The notes under the pieces are model-generated. The model had not been told where the DNA came from, searched no databases, and was given only the letters and a program-made list of their open reading frames with translations. 64,000 nt of DNA from assembly GCF_014197795.1 (NCBI RefSeq), contig NZ_JACIGI010000015.1:1-64000 (forward strand). The letters run 5' to 3'. This document shows positions 1 through 8,689 of the stretch, piece after piece. This DNA comes from Roseospira goensis (GTDB lineage Bacteria; Pseudomonadota; Alphaproteobacteria; Rhodospirillales; Rhodospirillaceae). The stretch's first letter is position 1. Each line of letters starts with the position of its first letter. The translations under genes were made by a program, and so were the position numbers.

Positions 1-175
1 ACGGGGCCTCCCTGGCAGTCTGTGTCGTGTCGCAACTACCAGTGTGTCAGACCGTCCCGTTGTCCGCCCCTCCCCGATTTTCCGTCATGAACCTTATATT
101 TGATTTTTGTCATAGAAGAGGCCGCCGGGGCGGTCCAGGCTGTCCCGCATCGCCGAACCGGAAGGACCGCCGCCC

Positions 176-943
176 GTGGACCCGCAAGCCGAGTTGATGG
201 CGCTGCTGTCGTCGGGCCTGGCCCATTGCCACGTCGTGATCGGCGATGAGGGCGGTCTGCTGGCGAGCCTGTTCCTGGCCGGCCTGGGCGGCGGGTTCAC
301 CCACTGCACCGGCATGTGCGGGCCGTTCGTGCTGTCGCAGACCACGGCGCGGCTGGAGGCCATCCCGGCCGACCGCATGCGCGAGTTTCACCGCCTGACC
401 GGCGCCGCCCTGGTGCCCTATCACCTGGGACGGGCGACCACCTACGCCGTGCTGGGCGCGGCGCTGGCCGCGCTGGCCGGCACGCTGACCCGCACCGGCC
501 TGCTGGACTGGATTTCGGCGGCGCTGCTGCTGCTGGCGGCGCTGCTGTTCGTCGGCTATGCGCTGCCGCGCCTCCGGGTGGCGATCCCCGGCGGATCGGC
601 GCTGGAGGCCTGGTGGTCGGAGCACGTGGGCGACGCCGCCCGGCCGCTGTTCCGCGACCCCACCGGCTGGCGCGGCTACGGCCTGGGGGTCATGCTGGGG
701 TTCATCCCCTGCGGCCTGCTGTACGGCGCGCTGGCGGCGGCGGCCTCCAGCGGCGAGGTGCTGACCGGCGCCGTCGCCATGGCGGTGTTCGCGGCCGGCA
801 CGGTGCCCAGCCTGCTGCTGGTGGGGCTGGTCGGCCAGGTGGCGGCGACCCGCTTCCGCCGTGCCATGGCGGTGGCGGTGCCCGCCCTGATGGTTCTGAA
901 TGCCGCCGTGTTGACGTATTTGGCGGTGAGGCTGGTGGTGTGA
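176..943 (+). CDS. TauE/SafE-family (COG2836-like) integral membrane protein
   Basis: Predicted 255-residue polytopic membrane protein. The N-terminal half carries GGFTHCTGMCGPF (about residues 39-51) and the second half GFIPCGLLYG (about 174-183), the paired motifs of the sulfite-exporter-like family often found beside cytochrome oxidase assembly genes. The Cys/His-rich first motif could bind copper; that is inference. The start is a GTG at 176 preceded by a GGAAGGA-like ribosome binding site. The SCO1-type copper chaperone begins 28 bases after its stop, which favours a role in metal supply for cytochrome oxidase rather than sulfite export. The substrate cannot be read from the sequence. 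Confidence 0.8.
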   Translation: MDPQAELMALLSSGLAHCHVVIGDEGGLLASLFLAGLGGGFTHCTGMCGPFVLSQTTARLEAIPADRMREFHRLTGAALVPYHLGRATTYAVLGAALAALAGTLTRTGLLDWISAALLLLAALLFVGYALPRLRVAIPGGSALEAWWSEHVGDAARPLFRDPTGWRGYGLGVMLGFIPCGLLYGALAAAASSGEVLTGAVAMAVFAAGTVPSLLLVGLVGQVAATRFRRAMAVAVPALMVLNAAVLTYLAVRLVV

Positions 944-971
944 GCTGGACCGCACAACAGGGAAGGCGCCC

Positions 972-1631
972 ATGACGCGCAAGTGGATGTCACTGCTCGG
1001 CGGGCTCGCCGTCATCGCGGCGGTGATCGCCATCGGCCTGCTGCCCCGGCTCGGGTTCCTCAGCGGGGGCGAGGGGACGGACGACGGCTCCCACGGCACC
1101 GGCCTGACCGCCACCACCGGCGAGGCCGACATCGGCGGGCCGTTCACCCTGGTCAACGGGGCCGGCGAGACCGTCACCGAGTCGTCGTTCCCAGGGCGGT
1201 ATCTGCTGGTCTACTTCGGCTACACCTATTGCCCCGACGTCTGCCCCACCAGCCTGCAGACCATGGCGCTGGCGCTGGAGCGGCTCGACCCGGCGCTGCT
1301 GGACCGGGTGCAGCCGCTGTTCATCACCGTCGACCCGGCGCGCGACGACCGCGCCGCGGTCGCGGACTACGCCGCCGCGTTCCATCCCCGGCTGGTCGGC
1401 CTGACCGGCACGCCGGATCAGGTGGCGGCCGCGGCGTCGACCTACCGGGTCTACTACGCCAAGGTGGAGCAGCCCGAGAGCGCCATCGGCTACCTGATGG
1501 ACCACAGCGCCATCACCTACCTGATGGCGCCGGACGGGTCGCTGGCCGCCTTCTTCCGCCACGGCAGCGATCCGGAGGCGATGGCGGACGAGATGCGCGT
1601 GATCCTCGGCGCCGCCGGGGCCCAAGGATGA
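972..1631 (+). CDS. SCO1/SenC family copper chaperone
   Basis: 219-residue membrane-anchored thioredoxin-fold protein. An N-terminal transmembrane segment (about residues 8-26) is followed by the periplasmic domain. The copper-binding motif YCPDVC (C87, C91) and the distal His in YLMDHSA (H178) are all present, so the full Cys-Cys-His copper site of the family is intact. SCO proteins deliver copper to the CuA centre of cytochrome c oxidase or act as thiol-disulfide reductases. It follows the TauE/SafE-like gene and precedes the cytochrome c maturation operon, a coherent respiratory assembly neighbourhood. Length is typical of the family. Confidence 0.9.
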   Translation: MTRKWMSLLGGLAVIAAVIAIGLLPRLGFLSGGEGTDDGSHGTGLTATTGEADIGGPFTLVNGAGETVTESSFPGRYLLVYFGYTYCPDVCPTSLQTMALALERLDPALLDRVQPLFITVDPARDDRAAVADYAAAFHPRLVGLTGTPDQVAAAASTYRVYYAKVEQPESAIGYLMDHSAITYLMAPDGSLAAFFRHGSDPEAMADEMRVILGAAGAQG

Positions 1632-1854
1632 TCCCGCGTCGCCGTGGCCCGGTCCGGTGTCGAGCCCAGGAGTGCAGGGATTACAAATCGTTAACATGGG
1701 CTCGGCGGCATGGTCGGATGCCGGTTCGACTGGAAATCCGGGGCCGCCGGCGCTAGGGTACTGTCACCGTGGCGTTACACTTCGATCCGCCGCGCGGCGC
1801 GTTTCGCGCTCCGGCCCGACCCGACCGCCTGCGGTCCCTGATCCGGTAGAGGCC

Positions 1855-2580
1855 ATGCACCGCTACGCTAATCCGACCCGGTTCCTGCGCATCGCCAACG
1901 CCATCCTGCCCTGGAGCACGGCGGTGATGGTCGCCGCCTTCGGCGTCGGCCTGGCCTATGCGCTGGTGTTCTCGCCGCCCGACTACCAGCAGAGCGAGAC
2001 CGTGCGCATCATGTACGTGCACGTCCCGTCGGCCTGGATGGGGCTGTTCGTCTACACCGCTATGGCCGTCGCCAGCGCCATGTTCCTGATCTGGCGCCAC
2101 CCGGTGGCCGACCTTGCGGCGCGCTGCTCGGCGCCGGTGGGGGCGGCCTTCACCTTCATCTGCCTGGTGACCGGGGCGTTGTGGGGCAAGCCGATGTGGG
2201 GCACCTGGTGGGTGTGGGACGCCCGCCTGACCTCGATGCTGATCCTGCTGTTCCTGTACCTGGGCTACATGGCGCTGGCCAACGCCTTCGACGACCGCCA
2301 GCGCGGCGCCAAGGCGGCGGCGGTGCTGGCCCTGGTGGGCTGGGTCAACATCCCGATCATCAAGTTCTCGGTGGACTGGTGGAACACCCTGCACCAGCCG
2401 GCCAGCGTCAACCCGATGGGCGAGAGCGGCATCGCCATCGACACCGCCATGCTGATCCCGCTGTTCACCATGGCGCTCGCCTTCAAGGCCTATTACGTCA
2501 CCACCCTGCTGCTGGGCATGCGGCGCGAGATCGCCGCCGCCAAGGTGCGCGCCCTGCGCATGGCCGCGGCCCAGGGGTGA
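1855..2580 (+). CDS. ccmC: Heme exporter / cytochrome c maturation protein CcmC
   Basis: 241-residue membrane protein of cytochrome c maturation system I, which presents heme to CcmE in the periplasm. The tryptophan-rich heme-handling motif lies at about residues 115-125 (WGTWWVWDARL), with conserved periplasmic histidines at H56 (YVHVPSA) and H180 (NTLHQPAS). The ATG at 1855 is chosen although the frame stays open upstream: the protein begins at the usual family position and a GTAGAGG ribosome binding site lies just before it. First gene of ccmC-D-E-F-G-H-I here. The ccmA and ccmB genes that often precede it are not in the window. Confidence 0.95.
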   Translation: MHRYANPTRFLRIANAILPWSTAVMVAAFGVGLAYALVFSPPDYQQSETVRIMYVHVPSAWMGLFVYTAMAVASAMFLIWRHPVADLAARCSAPVGAAFTFICLVTGALWGKPMWGTWWVWDARLTSMLILLFLYLGYMALANAFDDRQRGAKAAAVLALVGWVNIPIIKFSVDWWNTLHQPASVNPMGESGIAIDTAMLIPLFTMALAFKAYYVTTLLLGMRREIAAAKVRALRMAAAQG

Positions 2581-2610
2581 GGCGATTGGACCCGGGCAGG
2601 GAAGAACGAC

Positions 2611-2670
2611 GGGCCAGGGAACGACGGGCCAGGGAATGGCGGGGCAGGCAAAGACGGGGCAGGCAAAGAC
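2611..2670 (+). repeat. Four 15-bp tandem repeats in the ccmC-ccmD gap
   Basis: Four consecutive 15-base units at 2611-2625, 2626-2640, 2641-2655 and 2656-2670. The first two read GGGCCAGGGAAYGRC and the last two are identical GGGGCAGGCAAAGAC. A fifth, diverged unit may start near 2593. The run lies just before the likely ccmD start and keeps that reading frame open, so a longer ccmD reading frame from 2636 would encode a repetitive GQAKT peptide. Its AGGGAA/AGGCAA cores are purine-rich and resemble ribosome binding sites. Confidence 0.85.
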
Positions 2671-2692
2671 GGGGCACGGTGTGGACAGCCTG

Positions 2693-3022
2693 ATGACCTA
2701 TTTGAACATGGACGGTTACGCAGCGTTCGTCTGGCCGTCCTACGGCATCGCCGGGGTGGTGATGGTGGCCTTGTTCGTCGCCGTGCGCGCCGGACTGCGC
2801 CGCGACGAGCGCACGCTGGACCAGCTCCGGGCCGCCACCGGCGGCCGACGGCGCGCGGCGGGGGCCGCGCACCGGGCGGGCCCGGACCAGGGGACCGGGG
2901 ACAGCGGGGCCGCAGCGGCCGCGCCGCCCCGTACGACGACCGATCCGGGGGGACCGGAGCGTGAGCGGCATGGGGACGCCCTCGACGACGCGACATATCC
3001 CTCTGACGGAGGCCGGGCGTGA
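2693..3022 (+). CDS. ccmD: Heme exporter subunit CcmD
   Basis: Small single-span membrane protein that helps release holo-CcmE from the CcmABC complex. The conserved core MDGYAAFVWPSYGI followed by one transmembrane helix is near the N-terminus. An unusually long, disordered Ala/Gly/Arg-rich cytoplasmic tail (about 75 residues) makes it roughly twice the normal family length. The start is uncertain: ATG 2693 places the core where the family has it, GTG 2681 is an alternative, and ATG 2636 would add the tandem-repeat-encoded peptide. The stop overlaps the GTG start of ccmE by four bases, indicating translational coupling. Confidence 0.8.
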   Translation: MTYLNMDGYAAFVWPSYGIAGVVMVALFVAVRAGLRRDERTLDQLRAATGGRRRAAGAAHRAGPDQGTGDSGAAAAAPPRTTTDPGGPERERHGDALDDATYPSDGGRA

Positions 3023-3555
3023 CACGCAAGAAACAGCGTCTGTACTTCATCGGCCTGGGCATGCTGGCGCTGGCCGGCGCTACCGCCCTGGTCCTGACCG
3101 CCATCAGCGATAGCCTGCTCTACTTCTACAGCCCCTCCGACCTGGAAGAGCGCCCGGTGGCCGACGGCCAGCGCTTCCGCCTGGGCGGTCTGGTGGCCGA
3201 GGGCAGCGTCGACAAGGCCGGCGACACCGTGCACTTCGTGGTCACCGACCTGGTCCACGAGGTGCCGGTGACCTACACCGGCATCCTGCCCGACCTGTTC
3301 CGCGAAGGGCAGGGGGTGGTCACCGAGGGCCGCCTGAACCCGGGCGGCACCTTCCAGGCCGCCAACGTGCTGGCCAAGCACGACGAGAACTACATGCCCA
3401 AGGAAGTGGCCGACTCCCTCAAGGAGACCGGTCTCTGGAAAGAGGGCGAGGGCGGGTACGGCGATACGGGCTATGGCGAGACCGGCTCCGACACGGGCGC
3501 CGGACTCACCGCGACCCCGGGCGCGATCCAGGCCACGTCGGGCGGCTACCCGTGA
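3019..3555 (+). CDS. ccmE: Heme chaperone CcmE
   Basis: 178-residue periplasmic heme chaperone. It has an N-terminal membrane anchor (about residues 9-29), an OB-fold domain, and the conserved AKHDENYMP motif in which H121 forms the covalent bond to heme and Y125 is the usual axial ligand. It receives heme from CcmC and passes it to CcmF/H. The start is a GTG overlapping the ccmD stop (GTGA). The C-terminus is a Gly/Thr-rich disordered extension, as is common in the family. Confidence 0.95.
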   Translation: MTRKKQRLYFIGLGMLALAGATALVLTAISDSLLYFYSPSDLEERPVADGQRFRLGGLVAEGSVDKAGDTVHFVVTDLVHEVPVTYTGILPDLFREGQGVVTEGRLNPGGTFQAANVLAKHDENYMPKEVADSLKETGLWKEGEGGYGDTGYGETGSDTGAGLTATPGAIQATSGGYP

Positions 3556-3837
3556 GGCCGGGGCGTCCGGCCGGCGCGATCGAGCGCGCCGGCACACCGA
3601 CCGCTTGCGCTTGCGCGCCGGCGGCGGATCGGTCAGGGTACCGGCGGGAATCAGGGGCGTATTCAGGGGACTGTGAAGGGCGCGCCGCCATGGGGGATCG
3701 GCGGGGCGCCGCTCTGTTCAGCGTGACGGCGGAGGTCGTGACGGCCGGCGGTCGGTGGTGGACCGCCCGCCCATGACGCCGCTCCCGACCGCACCCTCGA
3801 CACGGAATCCCGAGATCCTGAGCGGGAGGAGTCCGCG

Positions 3838-5874
3838 ATGATCCCCGAGATCGGACATTTTGCGTTGGTCCTGGGCCTGTTCGTGGCCCTGGTGCAGTCC
3901 GTTGTGCCCCTGGTGGGGGCGCAGCGCGGCAATCTGGCCATGATGGAGGTGGCGCGGCCGGCCTCCGTGGCTCTGTTCCTGACCATCGGTGTGGCCTTCG
4001 TGGCCCTGACCCACAGCTTCCTGGTCTCCGATTTCTCGGTCAGCAACGTCTATATGAACTCCCACACCGACAAGCCGCTGCTCTACAAGATCACCGGCGT
4101 GTGGGGGAACCACGAGGGCTCGCTGCTGCTGTGGATCCTGATCCTGGCGGTGTTCAGCCTCGCGGTGGCGGTTTTCGGGCGCAACCTGCCCCCCATGCTG
4201 CGCGCCCGCGCGCTGGCGGTGCAGGCCATGATCACCGTCGGCTTCCTGCTGTTCATCCTGTTCACATCCAACCCGTTCGAGCGCATCGACCCGGCGCCGC
4301 TGAACGGGCGCGGGCTCAACCCGCTGCTCCAGGACCCGGGCCTGGCCTTCCATCCCCCCATGCTCTACATGGGCTACGTGGGCTTCTCCATGGCCTTCTC
4401 GTTCGCCATCGCGGCGCTGATCGAGGGCCGGGTGGACGCCGCCTGGGCGCGCTGGGTGCGGCCCTGGACCCTGCTGGCCTGGATCTTCCTGACCCTGGGC
4501 ATCGCGCTGGGGAGCTGGTGGGCCTACTACGAGCTGGGCTGGGGCGGCTGGTGGTATTGGGACCCGGTGGAGAACGCCTCGTTCATCCCCTGGCTGTCCG
4601 GCACCGCGCTGCTGCATTCGGCCATCGTGGTGGAGAAGCGCGACACCCTGAAGAGCTGGACCATCCTGCTGGCGATCATCACCTTCTCGCTGTCGCTGCT
4701 GGGCACGTTCCTGGTGCGCTCCGGGGTGCTGACCAGCGTCCACGCCTTCGCCACCGACCCCACCCGCGGCGTGTTCATCCTGTTGCTGCTGGCGGTCGCG
4801 GTGGTCGGCTCGCTCAGCCTGTACGCCTGGCGGGCGCCGCAGCTCAAGGGCGGCGGCGTGTTCGCCCCGGTGTCGCGCGAGGGCACCCTGCTGCTCAACA
4901 ACGTGCTGCTCAGCACGGCGGCGGCCACGGTGCTGCTGGGCACGCTCTACCCGCTGTTCGCCGACGCCCTGAACCTGGGCAAGGTCTCGGTCGGGCCGCC
5001 GTTCTTCAACGCCGTGTTCGTGCCGCTGATGATCCCGATGATCGTGGTCATGGCGCTCGGGCCGATGCTGGCATGGAAGCGCGGCGACGCCCTGGGCGCG
5101 GCCAAGCGCCTGTGGCTGGCCCTGGTGGCGGCCGCCGCCGTGTTCGCCGCCACCTACGTGGTCGCGGGCGGGGCCTGGACCGACGTCGGGGCCGCCTTCG
5201 GCATGGGGCTCGGGGCCTGGCTGCTGGTCGCCACGGGGGTCGAGTGGGCGGAGCGGGTGCAGCTTTTCCGCACCTCGCCCGCCAACAGCCTGAAGCGGGC
5301 CGTCGGCCTGCCGCGCGCCGCCTACGGCATGAGCCTGGCGCACGCCGGCACCGCCCTTTTGGTGATGGGCATCGTCGGCAACACCGCCTGGAAGGCCGAA
5401 TCGATCCAGGTGATGGCGCCCGGCGACGTGGTCGAGATCGGCGGTCACAGCTACCTGTTCGAGGGCGCCGAGACGGTGGACGGTCCGAACTACGCCGCCA
5501 GCCGCGGGCATTTCATCCTGCGCGACGAGGACGGCACGGCCCTGGCGCGGCTGGACCCGGAGAAGCGGCAGTACACCAGCCCGCCCCAGACCACCACCGA
5601 GGCGGCCATCCACAGCGACGGCATCACGGACTACTACGCGGTGATCGGCGATCCCTCCCCGGATCAGGGGCCGGGCGCCTACGTGACGCGGTTCTATCAT
5701 GAGCCCTTCGTGCCGCTGTTGTGGTACGGGGCGCTGTTGATGGGCCTGGGCGGGGTGGTCTCGCTGACCGACCGGCGCCACCGCGTGGGCGCCCCCACCC
5801 GGGCGCGCGCCCGGGGCGCGGCCGCGTCCGCCGGCGGGGCGGTGGCCCCGACCGGCGCTTCCGCCCGCGTTTAG
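3838..5874 (+). CDS. ccmF: Cytochrome c heme lyase subunit CcmF
   Basis: 678-residue multi-span membrane protein, the heme lyase of system I. The WWD domain is explicit at about residues 235-246 (WGGWWYWDPVEN), with flanking histidines in FHPPM (H172) and ALLH (H260) expected to ligate heme. A large periplasmic segment lies near the C-terminus before the last helix. It follows a 282-base gap after ccmE in which I see no gene, so it may have its own promoter. The start ATG 3838 is preceded by GGGAGGAG. The length fits the family. Confidence 0.96.
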   Translation: MIPEIGHFALVLGLFVALVQSVVPLVGAQRGNLAMMEVARPASVALFLTIGVAFVALTHSFLVSDFSVSNVYMNSHTDKPLLYKITGVWGNHEGSLLLWILILAVFSLAVAVFGRNLPPMLRARALAVQAMITVGFLLFILFTSNPFERIDPAPLNGRGLNPLLQDPGLAFHPPMLYMGYVGFSMAFSFAIAALIEGRVDAAWARWVRPWTLLAWIFLTLGIALGSWWAYYELGWGGWWYWDPVENASFIPWLSGTALLHSAIVVEKRDTLKSWTILLAIITFSLSLLGTFLVRSGVLTSVHAFATDPTRGVFILLLLAVAVVGSLSLYAWRAPQLKGGGVFAPVSREGTLLLNNVLLSTAAATVLLGTLYPLFADALNLGKVSVGPPFFNAVFVPLMIPMIVVMALGPMLAWKRGDALGAAKRLWLALVAAAAVFAATYVVAGGAWTDVGAAFGMGLGAWLLVATGVEWAERVQLFRTSPANSLKRAVGLPRAAYGMSLAHAGTALLVMGIVGNTAWKAESIQVMAPGDVVEIGGHSYLFEGAETVDGPNYAASRGHFILRDEDGTALARLDPEKRQYTSPPQTTTEAAIHSDGITDYYAVIGDPSPDQGPGAYVTRFYHEPFVPLLWYGALLMGLGGVVSLTDRRHRVGAPTRARARGAAASAGGAVAPTGASARV

Positions 5875-5894
5875 CCGTTCCCGAGCGGGCGGCC

Positions 5895-5971
5895 CCCCGG
5901 CGCCGGACCGGCGCCGGGGCCGAGCCGCCTGTCACCGCCTTGTCGCTGAGGGTCCCCCATCGCGGGGGACC
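5895..5971 (+). promoter_or_regulatory. Two hairpins between ccmF and ccmG
   Basis: The ccmF-ccmG gap holds a perfect 12-bp GC inverted repeat (CCCCGGCGCCGG at 5895-5906, CCGGCGCCGGGG at 5908-5919) and a second 8-bp stem (GGTCCCCC 5951-5958, GGGGGACC 5964-5971) directly before the ccmG ribosome binding site GGAGG. No U-tract follows either. The first could slow or end transcription or protect the ccmF mRNA end; the second could limit access to the ccmG start. Confidence 0.5.
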
Positions 5972-5985
5972 GGAGGGTCTGACCC

Positions 5986-6525
5986 ATGACACGCAAACTC
6001 GTCTACTTTCTGCCGCTTCTGGTGGTCGCGGTGCTGCTCGGGTTCTTCATCGTCGGCCTGCAACGGGACCCGCGCGAACTGCCGTCCGTGCTGCTGGACC
6101 AGCCGGTGCCCGAGTTCGCATTGCCCGGCCTGCCGGGGCGCGAGCCCCCGCTCACGGAAAAGGCCGACCTTCAGGGCGAGGTCGTGCTGCTGAACTTCTT
6201 CGGCTCCTGGTGCGCCGCCTGCCTCCAGGAGCATCCGGTGCTGCAACGCATCCAGGACGAGGGGCTGGTGCCGGTGCACGGCATCGCCTTCAAGGACCAG
6301 CCCGATGACACCCTGCGCTGGCTGAAGCGGCATGGCGACCCGTACGACCGCATCGGCTACGATACCACCAACCGCATCGCCATCGAGTTCGGCATCACCG
6401 GCGCCCCGGAGACCTTCGTGATCGACAAGGCAGGCGTGATCCGACACAAGCAGATCGGCCCCATCACCGACCGGATCTGGGCCGAGACCCTGCGACCGCT
6501 GATCGAGGACCTGAACGAGGGATGA
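5986..6525 (+). CDS. ccmG: Thiol:disulfide interchange protein CcmG/DsbE
   Basis: 179-residue membrane-anchored thioredoxin-like reductant. An N-terminal transmembrane helix (about residues 6-24) is followed by the active-site motif WCAAC (C76, C79) and a cis-proline segment (GAPETFVID). It keeps apocytochrome c and CcmH cysteines reduced for heme attachment. WCAAC differs from the commoner WCxPC of the DsbE family in lacking the proline. Its stop overlaps the ccmH start (ATGA), so the two are translationally coupled. Confidence 0.95.
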   Translation: MTRKLVYFLPLLVVAVLLGFFIVGLQRDPRELPSVLLDQPVPEFALPGLPGREPPLTEKADLQGEVVLLNFFGSWCAACLQEHPVLQRIQDEGLVPVHGIAFKDQPDDTLRWLKRHGDPYDRIGYDTTNRIAIEFGITGAPETFVIDKAGVIRHKQIGPITDRIWAETLRPLIEDLNEG

Positions 6526-7085
6526 CCCACTCCGCCCCCCGTCACAGGATCGCGCGCGCCTCCCGGCTGGCCCGGGCCGCCGGGATCCTGCTCGCCGCCC
6601 TGCTGGCCGCAGGCGCCCCGGCCGGCGCCGTCGAACCGAACGAGATGCTGGACGATCCCGCGTTGGAGGCCCGCGCCCGCGAGGTCTCCAAGGGCCTGCG
6701 CTGCGTCGTGTGCCAGAACGAGAGCATCGACGAATCCAACGCCGAGATGGCCCGCGACATGCGCGTGCTGGTGCGCGACCGTATCCTCGCCGGCGACTCG
6801 AACGCCGAGGTCGAGCAGTACCTGGTGGACCGCTACGGCGACTACGTGCTGCTCAAGCCGCCGTTCAAGCCCACCACCTACGTGCTGTGGTTCGGACCGG
6901 CGCTGATCCTGCTGGGCGGGGCCGTGGCGGCGGTGGCCTACTACCGGCGCAAGGCCACGGGGCCGGCGGGACCGGCCCCGTTGAGTCCGGACGAGGAGGC
7001 CCGGCTGCACGCCCTCATCGGCGACGACGAGGCCGGACCCGGTGCCGGGACCCGCACCGGCCGCGACCAGGGGGGGTCCGCATGA
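6522..7085 (+). CDS. ccmH: Cytochrome c maturation protein CcmH
   Basis: 187-residue protein with a cleavable signal peptide (about residues 12-36), the conserved LRCVVCQN motif (C61, C64) that handles apocytochrome thiols, and one C-terminal transmembrane helix. It works with CcmI and CcmF in the heme lyase complex. Start and stop both overlap neighbours by four bases (ATGA with ccmG and with ccmI), a tight operon arrangement. This is the short CcmH form; the TPR part is a separate gene, ccmI. Confidence 0.95.
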   Translation: MTHSAPRHRIARASRLARAAGILLAALLAAGAPAGAVEPNEMLDDPALEARAREVSKGLRCVVCQNESIDESNAEMARDMRVLVRDRILAGDSNAEVEQYLVDRYGDYVLLKPPFKPTTYVLWFGPALILLGGAVAAVAYYRRKATGPAGPAPLSPDEEARLHALIGDDEAGPGAGTRTGRDQGGSA

Positions 7086-8677
7086 TCCTGCTGTGGCTCA
7101 TCGTCGCGCTGTTCTCCGCCCTCGTCATGGCCATGCTCATGTTCCCGCTGCTGCGCGGGGAGGGTCCCGGGACCACCGACCGGGCGGCCTACGACCTGAC
7201 CGTCTACAAGGACCAACTCGCCGAGATCGACCGTGACCTGGCGCGCGGCCTGCTGACGGAGGACCAGGCGGCCGCCGCCCGGGTCGAGGTGCAGCGCCGC
7301 ATCCTGGCCGTCGCCGGGCCGGAGGCGGCGCGCGCGGCGACCGGAACCGACGCCGCCCAAGGACCCGCCGCCTCGGCGCGCGCCGACGGCCGGGTGCGCC
7401 TGCTTGACCTGGTGCCGCGGGCCATCGAGCAGGGGCCGTGGGGCCTCGCCACGCTCGCCGCCATCGTCGCCGTGGTGCCGATCGGCGCCCTGGCGCTGTA
7501 CCTGGTGGTGGGCTCGCCGATGCTGCCCGGGCAACCGCACGCGGAGCGCATCGAACAGGCCGAGCGCGAGGCCCTGTCCCGGATGCCGCCGCAGCTCCGC
7601 GCCGAGATCGAGACCCTCCTGGAGGTGATCGACCGCGATCACGACAATGCCCGGGCGTGGTTCGAACTGGGCCGCGCCTATCGCCGCGCCGACCAGCACG
7701 ACCGCGCCGTCGAGGCGCTGCGCACCGCCCGCGACCTTGGCCTGGACGGCCCGGACCGTCCCATCATGCTGGCCGAGCTGGGCGAGTCCATGATGCTCTC
7801 CGAGCAAGGCCGCATCACCGAGCGCACCCGCCAGTTGTTCCTGGACGCGGTGCGCATCGACTCCGACGAGCCACGCGCCCGCTTCTATCTCGGCATGGCC
7901 GCGGCCCAGGCCGGCGAGCCCGAACGCGCCCTGGCCATCTGGCGCGACCTGTCGGCGCAGACCCCGGCGGACGCGCCCTGGGCCGAGATGTTGCGCCAGA
8001 GCATCGCCATGGTGGGTCAACGGGCCGGCATTCCGCCGGCCACGGTGGAACCCGCCCATCCGCTGACCCTGGAGGCCGGCCAGCCGGTCAAGCGCACCGA
8101 ACTGCCCGAGGCCGACGGACCGACGGACGGCGACGCCGCACCGGCCCCGGACGCGGGCGCCCAGATGCGCGCCGACGCCGACCGCCAGCGGACCCCGGGC
8201 GACGGCTTCTCGGACGACGAGCAGGCCATGATCGAAGGCATGGTCGAGGGTCTGGCCGCCCGCCTGGAAGAGAACCCCGAGGACGTCGACGGCTGGATGC
8301 GGCTGGCGCAGTCCTACGGGGTGCTGGGGCGCTGGGACGAGGCCATCGGCGCCGCCGAACGCGCCGCCGAACAGGCCCCGGAGGATCCGGCGGTGCTGAC
8401 CGGCCTCGCCGACACCCTGATGACGGCGGCCCGGGCCGAAGGGGCCGGCGAGCCGCCGGCGCGCGTCTTCGGCCTGTTCGAAACCGTGCTGGAGCACGAC
8501 CCGTTGAACCCGCAGGCGCTCTATTTCGTCGGCCTGTCGGCGGCCCAGGACGGCGACACCGACCGCGCCCGCACCCTGTGGGGCCGCCTGCTGGAGCGCA
8601 TGCCGGAGGACGAGCCGGCCTACGCCGCCATCAAGCGCCAGCTCGACGCGCTGCCGGCGAACGGCGCGACCCAGTAG
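7082..8677 (+). CDS. ccmI: Cytochrome c maturation protein CcmI (CycH-like, TPR)
   Basis: 531-residue apocytochrome c chaperone. It begins with a transmembrane helix and a cytoplasmic coiled segment, has a second helix near residues 120-140 ending in the family-typical GSPMLPGQP, and then periplasmic TPR repeats (alternating A-x-x-x-G-R-A-Y and A-x-x-A-L patterns) to the C-terminus. ATG 7082 overlaps the ccmH stop; the frame is open upstream but that part is out-of-frame ccmH sequence. It is longer than many CcmI proteins because of a linker and a second TPR block after about residue 350. Last gene of the ccm operon, followed by repeat array A1. Confidence 0.92.
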   Translation: MILLWLIVALFSALVMAMLMFPLLRGEGPGTTDRAAYDLTVYKDQLAEIDRDLARGLLTEDQAAAARVEVQRRILAVAGPEAARAATGTDAAQGPAASARADGRVRLLDLVPRAIEQGPWGLATLAAIVAVVPIGALALYLVVGSPMLPGQPHAERIEQAEREALSRMPPQLRAEIETLLEVIDRDHDNARAWFELGRAYRRADQHDRAVEALRTARDLGLDGPDRPIMLAELGESMMLSEQGRITERTRQLFLDAVRIDSDEPRARFYLGMAAAQAGEPERALAIWRDLSAQTPADAPWAEMLRQSIAMVGQRAGIPPATVEPAHPLTLEAGQPVKRTELPEADGPTDGDAAPAPDAGAQMRADADRQRTPGDGFSDDEQAMIEGMVEGLAARLEENPEDVDGWMRLAQSYGVLGRWDEAIGAAERAAEQAPEDPAVLTGLADTLMTAARAEGAGEPPARVFGLFETVLEHDPLNPQALYFVGLSAAQDGDTDRARTLWGRLLERMPEDEPAYAAIKRQLDALPANGATQ

Positions 8678-8689
8678 GCGCGGCCCGTC

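Noticed and set aside
94-378. 94-codon minus-strand frame at the window start
   Set aside because: It overlaps the well-supported TauE/SafE-like gene on the opposite strand and has no recognisable features.
3718-5781. 687-codon minus-strand frame over ccmF
   Set aside because: Shadow frame rich in His, Gln, Arg and Gly; CcmF on the other strand has intact WWD and heme-binding residues.
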